Assembly (NCBI RefSeq): GCF_046250175.1
Contig: NZ_CP176468.1
DNA length: 64,000 nucleotides
Direction: 5' to 3' (one strand)
Origin: Psychromonas sp030397575
GTDB lineage: Bacteria; Pseudomonadota; Gammaproteobacteria; Enterobacterales; Psychromonadaceae
Position 1 is the stretch's first letter, and each line of letters starts with the position of its first letter. The position numbers were made by a program, and so were the translations under genes. Positions 27,126-36,286 of this stretch are shown here, one piece after another. The notes beneath the pieces were generated by a model. That model did no database searches. It was not told the DNA's origin and saw nothing but the letters and a program-made list of their open reading frames with translations.

Positions 27126-27389
27126 GTGAGTTTTGAAAATGAAGAAAAAGCAAAGGGGTATTGGGATGAAAACCTCAAACTAGTACTCAAACTCTTAGCA
27201 ATTTGGGCTTTTGTCTCATTTGGCTGTGGTGTGTTATTCGTTGATATATTAAATGAATTCAGTTTTATGGGATTTAAATTAGGATTTTGGTTCGCCCAAC
27301 AAGGTTCTATCTACGTTTTTTTACTCTTAATTTTTGTATATGTAAAAAAATCTAATGCGCTTGACCAAAAATATGGTGTTGACGAATAA
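27126..27389 (+). CDS. DUF4212 small subunit of a sodium/solute symporter
   Basis: An 87-residue protein with two membrane helices (about 20-43 LKLLAIWAFVSFGCGVLFVDIL and 57-77 FWFAQQGSIYVFLLLIFVYV). It begins with GTG after an AAGGAG site. The sequence fits the DUF4212 family, small proteins encoded just before acetate-type sodium:solute symporters. It lies 14 bp upstream of the symporter gene, so the pair is likely made together and may form one transporter complex. The partner role is from family context. Confidence 0.9.
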   Translation: MSFENEEKAKGYWDENLKLVLKLLAIWAFVSFGCGVLFVDILNEFSFMGFKLGFWFAQQGSIYVFLLLIFVYVKKSNALDQKYGVDE

Positions 27390-27403
27390 CAAGGAGTAAC
27401 AAG

Positions 27404-29122
27404 ATGGATGTTCAAACATTAACCTATATCGTGGTTGGCGTTACTTTTGCCCTTTATATCGGTATTGCAATTAAATCACGAGCAGGCTCAACCAAAGAAT
27501 TTTATGTCGCAGGCGGAGGTGTTCCACCGGTTTTAAATGGCATGGCTACAGCTGCAGATTGGATGTCAGCCGCTTCCTTTATATCATTAGCAGGGATTGT
27601 CTCTTTCGTTGGTTATGATGGCAGTGTGTACATAATGGGTTGGACTGGCGGTTATGTATTACTTGCTTTATTAATGGTTCCTTACCTTCGTAAGTTTGGT
27701 AAATTTACCGTGCCAGATTTCATTGGTGACCGTTACTATTCACAATCAGCACGTACTGTTGCCGTTATCTGTGCAATCTTCATTAGTTTTACCTATATCG
27801 CAGGTCAAATGCGTGGTGTAGGCGTTGTATTTTCACGCTTCTTAGAAGTAGATGTTGATACTGGCGTGTATATTGGCATGTGTGTAGTTTTTTTCTATGC
27901 GGTTTTAGGTGGAATGAAAGGGATTACTTACACACAAGTCGCACAATACTGTGTGATGATTTTTGCTTTCATGGTACCCGCTGTTTTTCTTTCAATCATG
28001 ATGACAGGCCATATTTTCCCTCAACTAGGTTTTGGTGCTGAATTACTCGATGCAACAGGAAATAGCTCAGGTATCTATCTGCTTGATAAACTTGATGGAC
28101 TTTCTACAGAGTTGGGGTTTTCACAATATACCCAAGGCTCTAAAGATATGATTGATGTGCTATTTATTACTGGTGCATTAATGTTTGGTACCGCTGGCTT
28201 ACCACATGTCATTGTACGTTTCTTTACCGTACCAAAAGTGAAAGATGCACGTAGTTCAGCGGGTTGGACATTATTGTTTATCGCAATTATGTACACCACT
28301 ATCCCTGCTCTCGCTTCCTTCTCGCGTGTAAATATGATTCAGTCAATCAATGGTCCAGAAAGCCAAGGTGTACCGCATGCCGAAGCACCAATTTGGATTG
28401 AAAACTGGGAGAAAACAGGTTTAATCAAATGGGATGATAAAAATAATGACGGTAAAATGTTCTACTCAAATACAGAAACAAATGAGATGAATGTTGACCG
28501 CGATATTATCGTATTAGCAACACCAGAGATGGCAAACTTACCTGCATGGGTTATTGCGTTAATGGCTGCCGGTGGTCTGGCTGCTGCATTATCAACCTCA
28601 GCAGGTTTATTACTGGTTATTTCGACCTCTGTCTCCCATGATTTACTGAAAAAGAACTTAATGCCCAATATCTCCGATAAAAAGGAGCTAATGTATGCGC
28701 GGTTAGCATCGGCGGCCGGTATTATTATGGCAGGTTACTTTGGTATTAACCCTCCAGGCTTTGTAGCTGCGGTGGTCGCAATCGCCTTTGGTCTTGCAGC
28801 CTCTTCTTTATTCCCAGCGATTACTATGGGGATTTTCTCTAGAAAAATGAATAAAGAAGGTGCTATCGCAGGTATGCTAGCAGGTTTATTATTTACAACT
28901 GTTTACATTGTATATTTTAAATTTATTAACCCATCTGCGAATGTGTCTGATAACTGGTTATTTGGTATATCACCAGAAGGCATAGGTATGCTAGGTATGG
29001 TAGTTAACTTCGCAGTGGCTATTCTCGTCTGCAAAATGACAGCTCCAACTCCGCAAGCCGTAGTTGATATGGTCGAATCTATTCGTTTCCCTAAGGGAGC
29101 AGGTGAAGCACAAGATCATTAG
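27404..29122 (+). CDS. Sodium:solute symporter, acetate/monocarboxylate type
   Basis: A 572-residue membrane protein of the solute:sodium symporter family with about 13 helices. SSS features are GGGVPPVLNGMATAADWMSAA near residue 40, TYIAGQMRGVGVVFSRF near 130, and GTAGLPHVIVRFFTV near 260. Together with the DUF4212 partner this is the two-part group found in Vibrio and other marine bacteria, related to ActP, so acetate or another small carboxylate is the likely substrate. A large insert (about 310-370) lies before the helix that opens WVIALMAAGGLAAALSTSAG. Its transcript ends at the hairpin at 29138. Confidence 0.88.
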   Translation: MDVQTLTYIVVGVTFALYIGIAIKSRAGSTKEFYVAGGGVPPVLNGMATAADWMSAASFISLAGIVSFVGYDGSVYIMGWTGGYVLLALLMVPYLRKFGKFTVPDFIGDRYYSQSARTVAVICAIFISFTYIAGQMRGVGVVFSRFLEVDVDTGVYIGMCVVFFYAVLGGMKGITYTQVAQYCVMIFAFMVPAVFLSIMMTGHIFPQLGFGAELLDATGNSSGIYLLDKLDGLSTELGFSQYTQGSKDMIDVLFITGALMFGTAGLPHVIVRFFTVPKVKDARSSAGWTLLFIAIMYTTIPALASFSRVNMIQSINGPESQGVPHAEAPIWIENWEKTGLIKWDDKNNDGKMFYSNTETNEMNVDRDIIVLATPEMANLPAWVIALMAAGGLAAALSTSAGLLLVISTSVSHDLLKKNLMPNISDKKELMYARLASAAGIIMAGYFGINPPGFVAAVVAIAFGLAASSLFPAITMGIFSRKMNKEGAIAGMLAGLLFTTVYIVYFKFINPSANVSDNWLFGISPEGIGMLGMVVNFAVAILVCKMTAPTPQAVVDMVESIRFPKGAGEAQDH

Positions 29123-29137
29123 GACAACCTCAATTTA

Positions 29138-29160
29138 AAGCGCTTCGGCGCTTTTTTTTT
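29138..29160 (+). terminator. Terminator of the symporter operon
   Basis: AAGCGC-TTCG-GCGCTT followed by a run of T, starting 16 bp after the symporter stop. It is a classic UUCG tetraloop intrinsic terminator. Confidence 0.92.
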
Positions 29161-29261
29161 GCATCATTTTTTATTAAAAAAGCACATCAATAAAGCAATT
29201 AATACAGATGAATAAAAGGAAATATAACCTAAATACACTAACATGAGATAGATAGGTAAAT

Positions 29262-31106
29262 ATGGATAATAGTGAACTACAACCCATTTTTGACTTCATG
29301 CGCAAGTTAGCGCCCTTTGATACTTTGCAAGAACAAACCATTAAACAATGTTGTTCAACATTGACCATTGTTTACTACAGCAAAGCACAGAAATTAGTGC
29401 ATGTAGATACCAATCAACCACAGCTTTATATTGTACGAACAGGAGCTTTTGAAGTTAGTACACAGCAAGGTGAATTAATTGACCGTATTGGTGAAGGGCA
29501 ATTTTTTGGTTTCAGCGGCATGCTTTCTGGCGAGAAAGTAGTTAATCAAGTGCATATTTTAGAAGACGGTTTGGTTTATCACCTCCCCGCAAGTATGTTT
29601 GATCAATTGCGTGGTAGTTGCTATCAGTTTGATCGCTTTTTTAATCGTGCATTTGCAAAACGTTTACGCAATCAAAGCTCTCTAGATCGCAACGCGATTG
29701 ACACTGCGCGTATCACTAACATTATGTCTAAAGAACTGACCACAATTGCCCCAGATGCAACTATTCATGAAGCAGCTATGCTAATGTCAAATAAACGAGT
29801 TTCTTCATTAATTGTTGTGGATCAGAAACAACTATGCGGTATTTTAACTGACCGTGATTTACGCAGCCGAGTATTGGCTAAGGGGTTAGGAGGTAATTTA
29901 TCAGTAGCGTCAGCAATGACCCAAGATCCAACGACAATTGAAAGCAACTCATTAATATTTGAAGCAATGTTAAAGATGAGTGAAAACAATATCCATCACT
30001 TACCTGTAATGAGTCATAACAAACCTATTGCAATCATCACTAGTACAGATTTAATTAGAAGCCAAAGCTCTCAACCTTTACTCTTAATTGGACAAATACA
30101 ACGCCAAGCCAACCTAGAATCATTAATTCAGGTGAGTCAAAAAATACCAGACTTATTATACAACTTGATCAGCAGTGATGCTAAAGCTAGTGAAATAGGA
30201 CGTATATTAACATCGGTCACCGATGCCTTAACACGCCGATTAATTGCATTAAAACAGAAACAATTAGGACCAGAGCCAATGCGTTTTTGTTGGTTATCCT
30301 TTGGTTCGCAAGGCCGCCAAGATCAAATGGCAGGTTCAGACCAAGATAATGCACTAATATTAGAAAAAGAAACCACTGAACAAGAAGCCAAATATTTTAA
30401 ACAGCTGTCAGAATATGTATGCTGCGCATTAAACGAATGTGGCTTTCCTTTTTGTCCCGGTAACATCATGGCACAAAACCCAGTATGGCAACTCACGCTA
30501 CAACAATGGTTACAACAATTTTCTAAATGGATAAAAAGCCCAGACCCAACCGCGTTATTACATGCATCAATCTTCTTTGATATGCGCCCTATCTATGGTG
30601 AGATAAGTCTCTTCGATCAATTACAAACAAGCGTTTTAAAAGATACAAAAAATAATGATATTTTTATTGCTGCACTTAGTCAGAATGCCCTGCAATCAAC
30701 ACCACCATTAGGCTTCTTCCGTAGTTTTGTTATTGAGCGTGATGGTAGAGAAGTAAAAGGTATCGATCTTAAACATAAAGGCAATGCATTAATTAATGAC
30801 ATTATTAGAATATATGCACTCTCTGTAGGCATTGACGAGGTTAATACTAGTAAACGTATCGAAAGGCTTGTAACGCAGTCTGCAATTGATAAAGATATTG
30901 CAATGAACCTATTAGATGCCTGGGAGTTTATTGCACATAAACGTCTCACTAATCAAGGCCGCCAATTTAACCAAGCTCAAACAGTATCAAACTATATTTT
31001 ACCCGATAGCCTCTCCTCTTTAGCAAGACACCAGCTAAAAGATGCATTTAAAGTGATTTATGAAGCCCAAAGTACTATAAAACTTAAATTCTTAAGGCAA
31101 TTTTAA
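29262..31106 (+). CDS. cNMP-binding / CBS / DUF294 nucleotidyltransferase-like protein
   Basis: A 614-residue cytosolic protein with four parts. A cyclic-nucleotide-binding-like domain (about 15-125, with LYIVRTGAFEVST and IGEGQFFGFSGML) comes first. Two CBS repeats (about 150-270: MSKELTTIAPDATIHEAAMLM and AMTQDPTTIESNSLIFEAM) follow. A DUF294 domain with the nucleotidyltransferase-like signature FGSQGRQDQMAGSDQDNALI lies near 348-367, then the DUF294 C-terminal helical domain. The family resembles GlnD-type regulators and often sits next to acetate symporters and an exonuclease, as here. It probably senses nucleotides and regulates transport or metabolism; the target is unknown. The next gene overlaps by 1 bp (TAATG). 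Confidence 0.88.
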   Translation: MDNSELQPIFDFMRKLAPFDTLQEQTIKQCCSTLTIVYYSKAQKLVHVDTNQPQLYIVRTGAFEVSTQQGELIDRIGEGQFFGFSGMLSGEKVVNQVHILEDGLVYHLPASMFDQLRGSCYQFDRFFNRAFAKRLRNQSSLDRNAIDTARITNIMSKELTTIAPDATIHEAAMLMSNKRVSSLIVVDQKQLCGILTDRDLRSRVLAKGLGGNLSVASAMTQDPTTIESNSLIFEAMLKMSENNIHHLPVMSHNKPIAIITSTDLIRSQSSQPLLLIGQIQRQANLESLIQVSQKIPDLLYNLISSDAKASEIGRILTSVTDALTRRLIALKQKQLGPEPMRFCWLSFGSQGRQDQMAGSDQDNALILEKETTEQEAKYFKQLSEYVCCALNECGFPFCPGNIMAQNPVWQLTLQQWLQQFSKWIKSPDPTALLHASIFFDMRPIYGEISLFDQLQTSVLKDTKNNDIFIAALSQNALQSTPPLGFFRSFVIERDGREVKGIDLKHKGNALINDIIRIYALSVGIDEVNTSKRIERLVTQSAIDKDIAMNLLDAWEFIAHKRLTNQGRQFNQAQTVSNYILPDSLSSLARHQLKDAFKVIYEAQSTIKLKFLRQF

Positions 31107-31801
31107 TGTTTCAAAAATGGTGGTTAAACAATAAACTTAAGCGACTTATTAGTAATAATAAGTTAAACAAATCAACTCACCTACAAAGACATTATCAATA
31201 CCTTTTCACACAATTAAACAAACCTGTTTCAGACATTAATTTTTTAGCATTAGATATTGAAATGACTGGATTAGATCATAAAAAAGATGAAATGGTCAGC
31301 ATAGGTATTATTCCTATTATAAAAGGTCAAATACAACCTGGATATGCACAGTACAAGCTATTGAAAATTCAAGGAAGTGTTGGGCAAAGTGCAACGATTC
31401 ATGGAGTACATGATAGAGACTTAACAACAGCTTTAGATACTTCAGAAGTAATAGAGTGGTTGTTACAACAATGCCAGGATAAAGTATTAGTCGCACACCA
31501 TGCATTATTGGACATACAATTTATAGAGCACGCTCTGTTAAAACTAGGAATACCAGTCCATCAACTATTTGCGGTTGATACCTTACAGCTAGAAAAACAA
31601 CGTATTTATCGAAAAAAACAATTCATAAAAAACGGAGAGTTAAGGTTAAATGCCTGCAGAGAACGTTACTACTTACCAATTTATTCAGCCCATAATGCAT
31701 TAACTGATGCGCTTGCCTGTGCAGAACTGCTGCTAGCACAACTCAATAAAATGGGAGGGTTAGAGCATATTAAACTGCAGGATATTCTTAGAAAGTATTA
31801 A
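31106..31801 (+). CDS. DEDDh 3'-5' exonuclease (DnaQ-like)
   Basis: A 231-residue protein. Exo I is FLALDIEMTGLDHKKDEMV (Asp/Glu near residue 49), Exo II VLVAHHALLDIQFIEHAL, Exo III YSAHNALTDALACAELLLA, the DEDDh arrangement. It lacks other domains of DnaQ or PolC. It is translationally coupled to the cNMP/CBS/DUF294 gene by TAATG, a pairing that I recall as recurrent in marine gammaproteobacteria. Substrate may be RNA or DNA ends; it is not the replicative epsilon subunit, which is at 22361. Confidence 0.88.
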   Translation: MFQKWWLNNKLKRLISNNKLNKSTHLQRHYQYLFTQLNKPVSDINFLALDIEMTGLDHKKDEMVSIGIIPIIKGQIQPGYAQYKLLKIQGSVGQSATIHGVHDRDLTTALDTSEVIEWLLQQCQDKVLVAHHALLDIQFIEHALLKLGIPVHQLFAVDTLQLEKQRIYRKKQFIKNGELRLNACRERYYLPIYSAHNALTDALACAELLLAQLNKMGGLEHIKLQDILRKY

Positions 31802-31810
31802 AAACACAAT

Positions 31811-31834
31811 AAAAAAAGCCTGCTTAAAGCAGGC
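31811..31834 (-). terminator. Terminator of glnS
   Basis: GCCTGCT-TTA-AGCAGGC on the minus strand followed by seven T, 23 bp past the glnS stop. The plus-strand side has fewer T, but it may also stop the exonuclease operon. Confidence 0.88.
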
Positions 31835-31856
31835 CTATTAAAAAAGTGAGTAAACA

Positions 31857-33518
31857 CTAACCAGCCCATGAATCTCGTAAGGCAACGGTACGGTTAAAGA
31901 CAAGATGCTCGGCACTTGAGTCTTTATTATCGGCACAGAAGTAACCTTCACGTTCAAACTGATAAGCAACTTCAGGTTGCGCTTCAACAAGACTATTTTC
32001 AACAAAGCCATGCTTAACAACTAATGATTCTGGATATAATACTGTATGGATATCTTCAGCTGCAGCAGGGTTTTCTACTGTAAATAGACGATCATAAATA
32101 CGGAACTCTGCAGGATGGTTAGAAGCAGCACTTACCCAATGGATAACACCTTTTGGCTTACGTCCATCTTCAGGGTTTTTACCTAATGTAGTAGGGTCAT
32201 ATGAACAGATAATTTCTGTAATATTACCTTCCTCATCTTTAACCACTTCTTCTGCTTTGATCATATAAGCATTACGTAAACGAACTTCTTTGCCTAATAC
32301 TAAGCGCTTGTATTTTTTATTAGCTTCTTCACGGAAATCCGCGGCATCAATATACAATTCACGAGAGAAAGGAATAGTTCGTGTTCCCATACTTTCATCT
32401 TTAGGATGAGCAGGTGCAATCAGTTGCTCTAACTTACCTTCTTCGTAGTTTGAGATAGTTACTTTAACGGGATCAATCACAGCCATAGCACGTGCACCGT
32501 TAGCTTCTAAGTTCTCACGTACACAAGCTTCCAAAGCAGCCAACTCTACCGTATTTTCTTGCTTGGTTACACCGATACGCTTAGCAAACTCTCGTAATGA
32601 AGCTGCAGGATAACCACGGCGACGCATACCAGAAATTGTTGGCATACGAGGGTCATCCCACCCGGTTACGATGTTTTCTTCAATTAGTGCGTTTAATTTA
32701 CGTTTAGAAGTTAATGTGTACTGTAAGTTTAAACGTGAAAACTCAATCTGACGTGGTTTACATTCAATGCTGATATTAGCAAGTACCCAGTCGTACAATG
32801 GACGATGATCTTCAAACTCTAATGTACATAAACTGTGTGTAATGCCTTCGATAGCATCAGAAATACAATGGGTGAAATCGTACATTGGGTAGATACACCA
32901 TTTGTCACCAGTTTGGTGATGGTGTGCAAAGCGAATACGGTAAATAACTGGGTCACGCATTTTCATATTTGGTGAAGCCATGTCGATTTTAGCACGTAAC
33001 ATCATCGTGCCTTCTTCAAACTCACCTGCTCTCATGCGATTAAACAGATCTAAACTTTCAGCGATAGGACGATCACGAAATGGGCTGTTTTTACCAGGAG
33101 AAGTCAACGTACCACGGTATTCACGAGTCTGCTCAGCGTTTAGCTCACAAACGTAGGCTTTATCATTTTCAATTAACTCTACTGCATAATCAAAAAGCTG
33201 TTCAAAATAGTTTGAAGAATAACGAACATCACCTTGCCATTCAAAACCTAACCAAGACACATCTTTTTCAATTGCGGCAACATAATCTGCATCTTCTTTA
33301 ACAGGGTTAGTATCGTCAAAGCGAAGATTACAGGCAGCATTAGGGTAATCAGATGCTAAACCAAAGTTTAAACAGATCGATTTTGCATGACCAATATGTA
33401 AGTATCCATTGGGCTCAGGTGGAAAACGTGTATGAATTGTCTGATGTTTACCACTCTCAAGATCGTTTTCAATAATAGTGCGTATAAAATTACTTGGGCG
33501 TGTTTCCAATTCGGACAT
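31857..33518 (-). CDS. glnS: Glutaminyl-tRNA synthetase
   Basis: A 553-residue class I synthetase that charges tRNA-Gln. The ATP-binding HIGH is in FPPEPNGYLHIGHAKS (HIGH at 41-44). The KMSKS-equivalent is the LTSKRK stretch near residue 267. The C-terminal anticodon-binding beta-barrels follow (RLVLGKEVRLRNAYMIKAEEV...). Length is that of E. coli GlnS. It lies next to nagE as in E. coli. Its promoter is in 33519-33690, where I saw no distinct boxes. Confidence 0.98.
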   Translation of the reverse strand: MSELETRPSNFIRTIIENDLESGKHQTIHTRFPPEPNGYLHIGHAKSICLNFGLASDYPNAACNLRFDDTNPVKEDADYVAAIEKDVSWLGFEWQGDVRYSSNYFEQLFDYAVELIENDKAYVCELNAEQTREYRGTLTSPGKNSPFRDRPIAESLDLFNRMRAGEFEEGTMMLRAKIDMASPNMKMRDPVIYRIRFAHHHQTGDKWCIYPMYDFTHCISDAIEGITHSLCTLEFEDHRPLYDWVLANISIECKPRQIEFSRLNLQYTLTSKRKLNALIEENIVTGWDDPRMPTISGMRRRGYPAASLREFAKRIGVTKQENTVELAALEACVRENLEANGARAMAVIDPVKVTISNYEEGKLEQLIAPAHPKDESMGTRTIPFSRELYIDAADFREEANKKYKRLVLGKEVRLRNAYMIKAEEVVKDEEGNITEIICSYDPTTLGKNPEDGRKPKGVIHWVSAASNHPAEFRIYDRLFTVENPAAAEDIHTVLYPESLVVKHGFVENSLVEAQPEVAYQFEREGYFCADNKDSSAEHLVFNRTVALRDSWAG

Positions 33519-33690
33519 TTTAACCTCTAAAAGACATGATTCATAAAAACAACAATCATCGTATATTCTTGGCTTAACCTCAAGTTAAATAATAGAAAAT
33601 GCCTACTATCACCGCGATATCCTGTGGTTATATCAACCCCAATAAATAAGGGCCTTATAATTATTTATTTTCGGGCCATTTCCAGAAACA

Positions 33691-33713
33691 AAAAAGGCAC
33701 GCAAAGCGTGCCT
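33691..33713 (-). terminator. Terminator of nagE
   Basis: GGCACGC-TTT-GCGTGCC followed on the minus strand by six T, 25 bp after the nagE stop and before glnS. Confidence 0.9.
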
Positions 33714-33737
33714 CAACAAGACAAGTAATAACGTTAA

Positions 33738-35204
33738 CTATTTTAATAATTTCATGCGATTAGCAATACTTTCTGCTTGAGGGCCAATAATAACTTGTAG
33801 GTTCTTTTCACCTAGCTTGACCACTCCCATCGCCCCTAACTTTTTCAAATTAGCATCTTCAATAATATTACGGTCTTTTAAAGTTAACCTTAGGCGAGTA
33901 ATACAAGCGTCAATCACTTCGATATTTTTTATGCCGCCTAACGCCGCAATATAATCATTCGCTAATGCATCGCCATCTTTCGCTACACTTGATTTACTTT
34001 CTGCTGGTAGTTCTTCATCTGCTTCACGCCCCGGAGTTTTAAGATTTAACCATTTGATTAATCCTAAAAACACAAAATAATAGATAGCAAAGAAAGCCAC
34101 ACCTTGTACCAGTAGCATATACCACTGTTTAGCAAGTGGATTTTGCGAAGAAAGCACCATATCCACTAGACCAGCAGAGAAACCAAAGCCTGCAATCCAT
34201 TCCATATTAGCGGCAATAAATACAGATATCCCAGTTAGTACTGCATGCACGACATACAATAATGGTGCAACAAACATAAAAGAGAACTCTAAAGGCTCAG
34301 TAACCCCAGTGAAGAAAGAAGCTAACGCAGCTGCTAACATGATAGAAGCCACTTTTTGTTTATGCTCACTACGTGCGGCAGTGTAAATAGCTAATGCAGC
34401 ACCAGGTAAACCAAACATCATAATAGGGAAGAAACCAGCTTGATACATACCTACTGTCCCTAATGCCGTTTTCCCTTCAGCAGCAAACTGTATAATAGTT
34501 TCCTGACCAGCTAGGAAATTAGGAATATCATTAATACCCGCTACATCAAACCAAAACACTGAGTTTAATGCGTGATGTAAACCTACCGGGATAAGTAGTC
34601 GATTAAAGAAAGCGTAAATACCGGCACCAATATCCCCCATTCCAGAAATACTTTCACCGAAATGCTGTAAACCAGAAAAGATAATCGGCCAAATCGCCAT
34701 TAAGATAAACGACACAATGATCATCACAACCGAGACCACAATCGGTACTAAACGACGACCAGAGAAAAACGCGAGCGCATTGTGTAATTCAACATCAGAA
34801 AATTTATTGTATAACTCAGCTGAAATGATACCAATAAGAATACCTACAAACTGATTTTCAATTTTCCCAAAGGCAGCATGTGCGACTTCACCAGTAATTT
34901 GCTCAACTGCGCCGGGCGACAGTAAAGTAGTGACCACTAACCAACCTACTAAACCAGATAAAGCAGCAGCACCGTCTTTGTCTTTAGACATGCCATAGGC
35001 AACACCAACAGCAAATAATAACGCCATGTTATCAATAACCGCAGCACCTGCTTTAATCAAGAAAGCAGCTAAGGGAGAATCGCCTCCCCAACCGTTAGGA
35101 TCAATCCAATAACCAATCCCCATTAAAATAGCAGCCGCAGGTAATACCGCGACAGGCACCATTAACGCTCTTCCGACTTTTTGCATATATCCTAATATAT
35201 TCAC
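33738..35204 (-). CDS. nagE: N-acetylglucosamine PTS transporter, IICB
   Basis: A 488-residue PTS permease. The IIC membrane domain covers about 1-375 with the Glc-family GlcNAc-binding segment PVGLHHALNSVFWFDVAG and GVTEPLEFSFMFVAP. The IIB domain follows at about 410-488, with the phospho-accepting Cys in DACITRLRLTL. No IIA domain is attached, unlike E. coli NagE (IICBA), so IIA must come from another protein. The start is GTG at 35204 (MNILGYMQKVGRAL) with an AAGGAG site 8 bp upstream. It imports and phosphorylates GlcNAc. It diverges from nagBAC. Confidence 0.95.
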   Translation of the reverse strand: MNILGYMQKVGRALMVPVAVLPAAAILMGIGYWIDPNGWGGDSPLAAFLIKAGAAVIDNMALLFAVGVAYGMSKDKDGAAALSGLVGWLVVTTLLSPGAVEQITGEVAHAAFGKIENQFVGILIGIISAELYNKFSDVELHNALAFFSGRRLVPIVVSVVMIIVSFILMAIWPIIFSGLQHFGESISGMGDIGAGIYAFFNRLLIPVGLHHALNSVFWFDVAGINDIPNFLAGQETIIQFAAEGKTALGTVGMYQAGFFPIMMFGLPGAALAIYTAARSEHKQKVASIMLAAALASFFTGVTEPLEFSFMFVAPLLYVVHAVLTGISVFIAANMEWIAGFGFSAGLVDMVLSSQNPLAKQWYMLLVQGVAFFAIYYFVFLGLIKWLNLKTPGREADEELPAESKSSVAKDGDALANDYIAALGGIKNIEVIDACITRLRLTLKDRNIIEDANLKKLGAMGVVKLGEKNLQVIIGPQAESIANRMKLLK

Positions 35205-35355
35205 TGTAACGCTCCTTGATCACTCAACTTAATTCGCACTTATTATTATTTATTTTAATTACTAACAAATAACCTATAAAAATTTAAATATGTATCAAAA
35301 ACAAGCTATGACTCTAAAGTTTTTCTAAATGGGCGCAAAGTATTTTGAAAGTTTA

Positions 35356-35371
35356 TGTGACACAAATCACT
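35356..35371. promoter_or_regulatory. Candidate CRP site between nagE and nagB
   Basis: TGTGA-CACAAA-TCACT at 35356-35371 matches the CRP consensus TGTGA-N6-TCACA at nine of ten informative positions. It lies about 91 bp before the nagB start. In E. coli CRP also activates this divergent region. A TTTACA and a TATATT follow at 35376 and 35389, but their spacing is too short for a sure promoter. Confidence 0.65.
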
Positions 35372-35416
35372 TAAATTTACACTAGCATTATATTCAACAA
35401 GCTATTACAATCCACT

Positions 35417-35437
35417 TTATTCGCGATGAGAATTAAT
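35417..35437. promoter_or_regulatory. Candidate NagC operator before nagB
   Basis: TTATTCGCGATGAGAATTAA is an imperfect palindrome of the kind bound by NagC in E. coli (A/T-rich ends, inner TTCG and GAA). It lies 25 bp before the nagB ATG, and nagC is in the same operon. A half match, TTAATTCGCAC, lies near 35228 on the nagE side and could be the partner operator for looping. Confidence 0.5.
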
Positions 35438-35461
35438 TGTTTTTAATATTTGGAGATTACC

Positions 35462-36262
35462 ATGCGCTTAATCCCGCTTGAAAATGCATCACAGGTTGGA
35501 CTTTGGTCTGCTCGATATATAGCTGATAAAATTAATCAGTTTCAACCAACACAGGATCGCCCTTTTGTTTTAGGCTTACCGACAGGCGGTACACCATTAA
35601 CCACTTACAAACAATTGATTGCACTTTATCAAGCTGGAGAAGTAAGCTTTAAACATGTTGTCACTTTTAATATGGATGAATATGTTGGTTTACCGCGATC
35701 ACATCCAGAAAGTTACTATAGCTTTATGTTTAATCACTTTTTTAACCATGTGGATATTCAAAAAGAAAACATTAATTTACTCGATGGGCAAGTAAACGAC
35801 CTAAGTGAAGAATGCCAACGTTACGAACAGAAAATAAAAGCATACGGTAAGATTCATTTATTTATGGGTGGCATGGGAAATGATGGACATATTGCCTTCA
35901 ATGAACCAGGTTCATCATTAGCTTCTCGCACTCGAGCAAAAACCTTAACAACTAATACGCGTTTAGCTAACTCCCGTTTTTTTGACAATGATATCAATCA
36001 AGTACCTAAAAAAGCATTAACCATAGGTGTTGCTACTTTATTAGATGCAGAAGAGATTTTAACGCTTGTCACTGGTCACGCTAAAGCGTTAGCATTGCAT
36101 GCCGCCGTTGAAGGTCCTGTGAATCAACAATGGACAGTGAGTGCATTACAACTCCACCCTAAGGTAGTGGTTGTGTGTGACGCTGATGCCACCCTTGAAC
36201 TCAAGGTTAAAACGCTTAATTATTTCACCGAAGTAGAAGCAGACAATTTAGGTAATCTATAA
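35462..36262 (+). CDS. nagB: Glucosamine-6-phosphate deaminase
   Basis: A 266-residue enzyme, the same length as E. coli NagB, converting glucosamine-6-phosphate to fructose-6-phosphate and ammonia. Substrate loop LGLPTGGTP is near residue 36, the catalytic Asp in VTFNMDEYVGLP (about 72), and GGMGNDGHIAFNEPGSS holds Asp141/His143. The start is the ATG at 35462 after TTTGGAG; an upstream in-frame codon at 35450 is rejected because the family starts MRLIPL. It is first in nagBAC and lies 24 bp before nagA. Confidence 0.97.
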   Translation: MRLIPLENASQVGLWSARYIADKINQFQPTQDRPFVLGLPTGGTPLTTYKQLIALYQAGEVSFKHVVTFNMDEYVGLPRSHPESYYSFMFNHFFNHVDIQKENINLLDGQVNDLSEECQRYEQKIKAYGKIHLFMGGMGNDGHIAFNEPGSSLASRTRAKTLTTNTRLANSRFFDNDINQVPKKALTIGVATLLDAEEILTLVTGHAKALALHAAVEGPVNQQWTVSALQLHPKVVVVCDADATLELKVKTLNYFTEVEADNLGNL

Positions 36263-36286
36263 CCTATTTTAAAGGAGAAGTTAAAC

